DNA from: Silene latifolia
Taxonomy: Eukaryota; Streptophyta; Magnoliopsida; Caryophyllales; Caryophyllaceae
Assembly: GCF_048544455.1 (NCBI RefSeq)
Contig: NC_133532.1
Location: forward strand, 14,696,948-14,760,947
Length of the DNA stretch: 64,000 bases
Direction of reading: 5' to 3'
In this document: positions 58,001-64,000 of the stretch, piece after piece
Layout: each line of letters starts with the position of its first letter
How positions within the stretch are numbered: the first letter of the stretch is position 1
Notes under the pieces: generated by a model
Databases searched by the model: none
What the model saw: only the letters and a program-made list of their open reading frames with translations
What the model was told of the DNA's origin: nothing
Made by a program: the position numbers and the translations under genes

Positions 58001-58894
58001 CTTGATGGAAGCGATGCCTGGGTTTCGTAAGGGGAGTAGCTGGCTTCTAGGGGATGGTAAGACCATCAGATTTTGCCATGATCAGTGGGCAAAACAAGCA
58101 TCAGGTTCCCGTCTGATTTCACCGATTTAACGGTTTGGAGCAGAGTGTTGTAGCGGACTGATTTACGGAGGAACCGAGGAGGTGGAATGAGGAATTATTA
58201 AGGCAGCACTTATATGAGTTTGAGGTTAATGAAATACTTCGTATTCCGCTGTATGATGATCATGAGAGTGATCGATTAATTTGGAATCACTCAGAAAACG
58301 GAAAGTATTCGGTTAAAACTGGGTATCATTTTTTTAGAAGCCTGAAGGAGAATGATGTTGGGCGTGCATCTACGAGTGTGAGGCCGAAGCTCTGGTCGCG
58401 TATATGAAAGTTGGAGTTGCATGGTAAAATTAAAAATTTTGTTTGGAGAGCTTGTAAGGGTGTACTGCCTTGCGGTTTGATTGTGCAAAAACGGGTTCAA
58501 GATGTTGATCCTACATGTAAGCGTTGCCATCGTTATGTTGAGAGTGATTCACATGCTTTGTTCGGTTGTGCTTTTGCTCAGAATTTGTGGGAATATGCGG
58601 GTTTGGACGAGGAGGAGTGGGGCGGCATTCTGGCAGTGTAGCGGATTGGGTGGATGGGTTCATGGCGAGGCTGAAAGGGGATGAGTTGGGGAAGAGGTTG
58701 GTGGTGTTATGGGCTTGTTGGAATGGTAGAAATGAGGACTATTTCGGGGAAGAGCTGTTGATTGGGTGTCGTGTTTTTGACAGAGCACGAAGTATATTGT
58801 GAATAAAGCGGTGTGCTATTGGGAGGCGTGGAAGAAAGTTCAGCTAAGTTGTGAAACCGTGGTCGTGTAGTTAGGGAGGAGAGGGCGAAATAAG

Positions 58895-59515
58895 CAATCC
58901 CCTTAAACTAAAAGAATAAGAAATCTGTAAAGTTTTCCCGCCTAAATGAATTAGGCTATAAATGGACTTCATAACATCATATCTACAATTGGGCCATCTT
59001 GATCAATTTCGACTTAGGTTATAAATGGGCTTCATTATATCATATCTACAACTGGACCATACTGATTAATTTCATACAATAAATAATTTTTATATACCAT
59101 TTAAAAAAGGGATAATATTCTTTTAATTTGCATAGACATATTAACGGATATAAATTTACTTATGATATTTTTTTTTTACACCTTAACTTAATATTCATCT
59201 TTGCTCCATACTATATGAAAATTTAAATTTTGGTTACTTTTTTTTATTGTTTATATAACGCATTCAGGATATAGTGATATAATTAAAAACAACGTTTTAT
59301 TAAAACAAAGTTAATAAAATAATTTTAGTAAAACCGACACTCTTATACAGAGTAAAAAGTGTTGAAAAATCTCTTTTCTAGCTCTTAATACAAAATTACT
59401 AATAGTAAATTTTATAATAGAAGTTCAAATGTAGTTAAATACCAATAGTATAATTATTAAATTCTCTAATATTCTTATCTAAAAAACCGCGCATTTGCGC
59501 GGGATCTATACTAGT
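58895..59515 (+). mobile_element. Helitron end inserted in the LINE (5' edge uncertain)
   Basis: The 3' terminus is clear: a 7-bp hairpin CCGCGCA-TT-TGCGCGG (59487-59502), a 12-base spacer and CTAGT (59511-59515), followed by T, which is the Helitron CTRR-T end. The 5' end should start TC after an A; the most likely place is about 58895-58935, where LINE similarity stops, but I could not fix it. It is AT-rich and non-coding, so non-autonomous. Confidence 0.75.
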
Positions 59516-60026
59516 TTAGTATTAAAAGTATTATTATTTAGGAATAAGCAATTTAAAATTGCAGCCGGTTATTTTACTTATTTCCTAATTATCGAATAAG
59601 AAATATAAGGCAATTGTATTAGCTTTAGGAAAGTCGAGTTTAGGTAAGTTTTGGCGTGTTTTAAGCTGGTTTTGGCTTGTTTAGCAAGTCGGCCTATTAG
59701 TATAGATAGGGAGTCAATTGTACTGTTTTAGATATCGAAGATTGAGTTATTGAATAAAAACAGTGAGTTTTTCGTTTACAATTGTAAACATCGGTTCGAC
59801 GAGTTCGTTTCAAAATTGTTATTGTTTGACGCGTTTTCAAGCATTACCCCGAGTTATAATCAATAGGTCTTGATTATAGTTCACCATTGTTCGATCTATA
59901 GGTCTAGATCGCGCAAATATCCCATTGTTTCGATTTCAAGACATATTTCGAAGCAAATATCCTTATTTCATTATTGTTCGTTTTCTATTAAACCGCTTCC
60001 GTGCAATTTCCGTATCACTCTTGATC
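59516..60026. other. Unassigned insertion between Helitron end and LINE tail
   Basis: About 510 bp separates the Helitron terminus from the resumed LINE RNase H tail. It has a promoter/leader look (ATAGATAGGGAGTCAATTGT, then TTGAATAAAAACAGTGAG) as in a Copia-type LTR, but no paired LTR, primer site or target duplication was found. Confidence 0.4.
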
Positions 60027-60310
60027 ACGATGTTGAAGGCTAGATCTTTTCCTTTGAATTACTTTGGTAGAATTGGGAAAGTCGTTTCTGACTTGGCTAG
60101 TTATTTTACTTGCATTCAGTTTAGTTTTATTCGCAGAGAGGGGAATGTCGTGGCTCATGGTTTGGCTCACCTATTACCGTTATCTTACTCGACTCGGTTT
60201 TGGGTTGAGTCAGTACCGGAGGCTATTGTTCCGCTTGTACTTATGGATAACATTGGCTTACCATCCTAATATTAATGTTACGTCTGTTTACTTCAAAAAA
60301 AACAAATAAA

Positions 60311-61106
60311 TGAGACAGCGACAGTACATCAAAATTATTTAATTTTTTTTTAGAGAGATTATTTAATTATTATATTTAGTTTATAAAACTTATTTATGAT
60401 TATTTGTTAGTTTACCGAGTATATTTTTACCTTTGTTGTATAAAAATTAGGTATTATAATTACAAAATTATTGATAAATATGTCAAATCATTATTAAAAA
60501 AATTACCAAAAAGAATAATTTGTTTGGTATATAATAAATGTTTTTTCCGTATTCGAATTTTGCGTATGTTTGATAGCCTCGTATTACAAAATCCTTTAAA
60601 AAAAGACATCCTTTAAGACGTATGTGAAATTTGTGAAATTTTATTATAAGTAGTATTGATTTCGCCGCCACGTACTAAAAGTCTTTTGATTTTGTAAAAT
60701 TTTCGCACCCCCTATGTTCAATTCCTAGAGCCGCCACTGGTGGGAGTGCAAGTGAAAGAGCGTTGTGAGGTCACAAGCTTATAACCGTCACAAGTAAGAC
60801 GGGCCGAGTATATTTTTACCTTTGTTGTATAAAAATTAGGGATATTCTACGGTGTACCCTCGTGTTTTTCGGTATTCTATGCTGTAGCCCTACATTTTTG
60901 AAATTCTATGGTGTACCCCTGAACTCTATACATTAGTCTATACCATGACCTTATTTATTGTCTTTGCTAACCTAATTTCTTACTTGACCTATTAAATCGT
61001 TTATTTACCATTCCAATTACTCGATAACTTACGTATTTACTTCTTAGTTCGCCGAATTACTCATTATCCCACCAAATAGTATACGAATCTAACTTAAAGT
61101 TCATCA
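60311..61106. other. AT-rich intergenic sequence with a 37-bp direct repeat
   Basis: No gene visible. A 37-bp sequence beginning CCGAGTATATTTTTACC occurs identically at 60415-60451 and 60804-60840. The end of the 352-bp stretch between them resembles hAT-type ends (GAGCCGCCACTG near 60729). Confidence 0.6.
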
Positions 61107-61109
61107 ATT

Positions 61110-62782
61110 CACTATTACAGATACAGGCTATAACAACGGTTAAAAACCGTTGTTATATAAAAAAGCGGATGTTGTTAAAGCGTCAGTTGTTAAAGGTTTT
61201 AACGGTTGGTTTTTCTAAGAAACTCGTTGTGAAAATTATTAACAACGGTTAAAAACCGTTGTCGTTATGAGACATTCGTTGCGGAAAGTGTGACTAATTT
61301 TTGGTGGGAAAGTTATAACAACGGTTACAATAGAAAAAACCGTTGTTATAACTAAAGACAACAGTTTTTTTTAATAACCGTTGTTGTTGATTTAAAAAAA
61401 ATAAAAAATTATATATTACTAGATGCATACATTATTACTGCAATTCCGATGCATAATGCATTATTACTGCCAAATCCCTGCATATGAAAGGACACAATAA
61501 TATATGGAATGAGAATGGTTATAAGATTTGGCACAACTTCCTAAACATATTAATTAAAAAACAACTCAAACGACACATTACTAAGTATAAATTCATGCAT
61601 TATCTCAATAACCATTCCATTATATCACTATCTCCACCCTAAACTCCAAACCCTAAATCTTTAAAACCTAATAATAAACTCCAAACTTCCTTCAACAACA
61701 ATGAATGATAACATTCGTAATACATGCATTATGACCGAGTACAACAAGAGTTTCATACGCCGGTTGCTGGACATCGAGAGGAGGTACAGGAGCTACCTTG
61801 AGGACGCTCGGATCGCACTCAAGGATGCCAAAAAAAATGGCTTGTTAGAGCCGCAGATAATGCAGCTATATGACGATATAGCATCCGCGGAACGAAACCT
61901 CCAAATAGCAAAGGAGGAGATGATGAATATCATAGAAGATAATGCATCTCTCTATGCATATCTAAGAATTGCATTTTTAGCAATGTAATAAGTTTTTTAT
62001 GTATTTATATATTAATTAATTAAGTTTATGCATTCCTCTCCATCATCTTCTTCTTTGTTTTATTTTATTTAATTTGTTTTACTAGCTAATAAACGCAGAA
62101 AAACAACAGTGACAAAACTAATTAAGCGAATAATACTTAGAGAAAGAACAATATTGATCGAGAAAAATACATGCAAATAAAATAATTAGAGAAATAAAAT
62201 AATGACGGAGATGACAAAACCTAAAACCATAAAGCGATAGATATTTACCTGATAATTAGAGAAAGAAAGAGACGATGACAATAACAGTGACGGAGATGAT
62301 AAAGCGACGATGAGAAAGAGACGATGAGAAAGAGTGTGGTTGTGTGTTTGTGGCTGTGGCTGATCTGTGTTTGTGTGGTATATATTGTGGTATTTGCTTG
62401 AAAGTATTTACAACGGTTTTTACACATAAACCCGTTGTCATTGGAGAATATATTAACAACGGGTCCTTAGAAAACCGTTGATAAAAAGTATTAACAACGG
62501 GTTTATATATAATCGTTGTAATTACTTTTCACTAATTTTGCGCCAAATTATTAACAACGGTTATAATGTATTACAGAGTAAACTGTTGTTATTAGTTTTT
62601 ATATTAACAACGGTTGTGCAAGTTTGACCCGTTGTTAAAACTAATAACAACGGTTAACAACACATAACCGTTGTAATTAAGTATAGTAAAATTCGCGTCA
62701 TCCATTCTACAACGTTTTATGGTGATTTTCGTGAATAAGCGTTGTTAAAGGGTTGTTGTGGTTGCCTGGATTTGTAGTAGTG
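61110..62782. mobile_element. Non-autonomous CACTA (EnSpm) transposon
   Basis: A 1673-bp element with ends CACTATTACAGATACAGGC and, on the other strand, CACTACTACAAATCCAGGC, flanked by the 3-bp duplication ATT (61107-61109 and 62783-62785). Both subterminal regions carry many copies of AACAACGGTT in both orientations (about 61125-61385 and 62405-62710), the expected transposase binding sites. No transposase is encoded. The only sizeable ORF is 61701-61988. Confidence 0.92.
61701..61988 (+). CDS. Small charged helical ORF carried by the CACTA element
   Basis: 95 codons from an ATG preceded by CAACAACA, after an A/C-rich untranslated-looking leader (about 61630-61700). The product is highly charged with heptad-like spacing (RRLLDIERRYRSYLEDARI, AERNLQIAKEEMMNIIED), so probably a helical or coiled-coil protein of about 11 kDa. 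There is no signal peptide, membrane segment or zinc motif. I do not recognise the family. It could be a captured host gene fragment, a remnant of a CACTA second protein, or a domesticated ORF. Confidence 0.5.
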   Translation: MNDNIRNTCIMTEYNKSFIRRLLDIERRYRSYLEDARIALKDAKKNGLLEPQIMQLYDDIASAERNLQIAKEEMMNIIEDNASLYAYLRIAFLAM

Positions 62783-62785
62783 ATT

Positions 62786-62985
62786 CTCCATTATCATGTC
62801 ATGAATCATAACAGATGTTTTAATAGTAGTTTGTGCTTATTAAAGATAATTTGTGATGTTTCTCATGTAGAATGGTGATACAACATTAATACGTCAAAAT
62901 AAAGGTTAAAGTATGGTTGTTTGATAGTGATAAAGTTAATTGAAAGTTAAACGAGGTCATGATGGAGAAATATGTAAGGAATTTA
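62786..62985. other. Short AT-rich interval between CACTA and MITE
   Basis: Nothing recognised. Confidence 0.5.
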
Positions 62986-63278
62986 GGGGTCGTTTGGTTG
63001 CCCACTAAATTACACAGGAACTTTAATTCATGTGAATTGCAAAATGGGTAGGTTGTTTGGTTACCCCAATTCACATGAATTGGAACTTCCCATGAATTCA
63101 TATTCCTCCATAATAGAGGAAGTTGCTTACCTAGATCCCCCTAGGTAAGTGAGAATGCCTACATGAATCACAATGCCTGCATGTAACCAAACAACATTTT
63201 TCTGATTCACATGAATTCTAAAATCATGTGATATGACACTTCCTAAGATTATAAGTTAAGGATGAACCAAACGACTTT
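62986..63278. mobile_element. PIF/Harbinger (Tourist-like) MITE
   Basis: A 293-bp element with ends GGGGTCGTTTGGTT and AACCAAACGACTTT, flanked by TTA on both sides. Internal inverted blocks (TTCATGTGAATT, AATTCACATGAATTGG, TTCACATGAATTC) allow a long hairpin. It lies about 410 bp upstream of the GBPL3-like start. Confidence 0.85.
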
Positions 63279-63281
63279 TTA

Positions 63282-63689
63282 GAGTGACAATGTAGAATAT
63301 AAAAAAATGAGAGGTGACAACATGTAAAAACCGAAAACTGCGACACCGCAGTAGAATATCCCAAATTGTAAATACCAACTCGTATAACTTTGAACAAGTA
63401 TAATTCTATTTTTTTTTTTTAGGAAAACAAAATCATCTTATCTACATCGTTGACACTTGACACAAACAAAGCTCGACCTTCGAGACTCTTCCAAAGTTCC
63501 AAGTTGGAAGCCCAAACTCCAATAATACCGAACTTTACACTTGTAAAACACAAAAGGACCCACCAAAAAGTGCTACTACACCTCCTTCTGTTCTGTCCTT
63601 CTTAGTTCTTACCCAGTTACCGTTCTCCTTTTTCCTTTTTCCCTTTTCCCCCCAAAAATAATCAAACTACCACTCCCAAAAAGTAACCT
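63282..63689 (+). promoter_or_regulatory. Promoter and 5' UTR of the GBPL3-like gene
   Basis: The last 100 bp are strongly pyrimidine-rich (CTTTTTCC tracts), as in many plant 5' UTRs, ending AAAAAGTAACCT before ATG. No TATA box is confidently visible. Confidence 0.5.
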
Positions 63690-63941
63690 ATGAGATTCTT
63701 CCGCGCCAAAGACGGCGATTCTTCTCCGCCGCCGACAACTCCACCAATGTCACCGGCCGCGGTGGCGTCAACATCAATCACTGGACCGCCGCGGCCGATT
63801 AGGTTTGTGTACTGCGACGATGCCGGAAAATTCCGTATCGATCCCGAGGCGGTGGCGGTTCTTCAACTCGTTAAGGATCCTATTGGTGTTGTCGCCGTTT
63901 GCGGTCGCGCTCGTCAAGGCAAGAGCTTTATTCTTAACCAG
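63690..63941 (+). CDS. Guanylate-binding-like GTPase (GBPL3-like), exon 1 only
   Basis: 84 codons from ATG at 63690 to a GTAGCC donor at 63942; the rest of the gene is beyond the window. A Ser/Pro-rich N-terminus (residues 1-33) leads into GPPRPIRFVYCDDAGKF, DPEAVAVLQLVKDPIGVV and the P-loop GRARQGKSFILNQ (Gly and Lys-Ser that bind GTP phosphates). This matches the N-terminus of plant GBP-like large GTPases, closest from memory to Arabidopsis GBPL3, which acts in nuclear condensates in immunity. Other GBPL paralogues cannot be excluded from one exon. Confidence 0.85.
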
Positions 63942-64000
63942 GTAGCCTATCTCTCTCTATCTCTCATTTGACTGAATTTTGACTTTTTGGTGTTGAATTA

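Larger units (their letters stand above)
56800..60299 (+). mobile_element. 5'-truncated L1-type LINE with an internal insertion
   Basis: An 11-bp duplication (AAACAAATAAA, 56789-56799 and 60300-60310) brackets the element. It begins within the RT at LCNVLYKLASK, so the endonuclease half is missing by 5' truncation. RT motifs: LKLDMSKAYDRVEW, RRGLRQGDPISPYFFIL, then FADDSLLL (57318-57345) in a second frame. A zf-RVT domain (KIKNFVWRACKG, CKRCHR) is at 58411-58600. The C-terminal RNase H-like tail (IRREGNVVAHGLAHLL, VPEAIVPLVL) resumes near 60030 after about 1.1 kb of inserted sequence. Ends in CTTCAAAAAA. Confidence 0.88.

Overview
This is a plant nuclear window, and the host looks like a eudicot. 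Two single-copy plant genes with GT-AG introns sit beside a deep nest of Ty3/gypsy retrotransposons, a plant L1-type LINE, a Helitron end, a CACTA element and several MITEs. The Tat/Retand-type element and the style of the LTRs would suit Caryophyllales, but that is only a guess. No bacterial genes, CRISPR arrays, tRNA or rRNA genes were seen.

Bases 1-41791 are almost entirely nested retrotransposons. From outermost to innermost: (1) the 3' end of a Tekay/Del-like element, plus strand, 40444-41791; (2) an Athila-like element, minus strand, whose right part is 34927-40443, inserted 37 bp before the outer 3' LTR; (3) a Tat/Retand-like element, minus strand, whose 5' LTR is 31963-34926, inserted in the Athila RNase H region; (4a) a full-length, frameshifted Tekay/Del chromovirus, 21954-30185, inserted in the Retand gag; (4b) a non-autonomous LTR element in the tandem form LTR-internal-LTR-internal-LTR, 14-14600. 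This last one sits inside an exon of the antisense accessory ORF (DUF7745-like) of the Retand element and is flanked by a single 5-bp target duplication, CTTGT. The left ends of elements 1-3 lie outside the window.

Bases 41792-63689 are genic and intergenic. A complete 24-exon RSH1-like gene (RelA/SpoT homologue, plastid ppGpp metabolism) runs from 42616 to 55454. Its exons join into 866 codons with every splice phase consistent. Its introns carry two Stowaway-like MITEs, one hAT-like MITE and SINE-like fragments. Downstream are a 5'-truncated LINE (56800-60299, 11-bp target duplication) interrupted by a Helitron end, a 1.67-kb non-autonomous CACTA element (61110-62782) with a 95-codon ORF, and a PIF/Harbinger-type MITE. 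The window ends in the first exon of a guanylate-binding-like GTPase gene (GBPL3-like).

Two observations cut across the annotation. First, phased arrays of a 10-bp palindrome (CTCGATCGAG or CTCGRCCGAG), spaced 19-22 bp centre to centre, recur in LTRs, a leader and an internal coding region of Tekay-like and Athila-like elements that are not closely related. Second, differences between recent repeat copies, and many frameshifts in the retrotransposon ORFs, fall at CAG/CTG/CCG sites. That is the pattern expected from base-calling errors at CHG-methylated cytosines, so part of the apparent decay may not be real.
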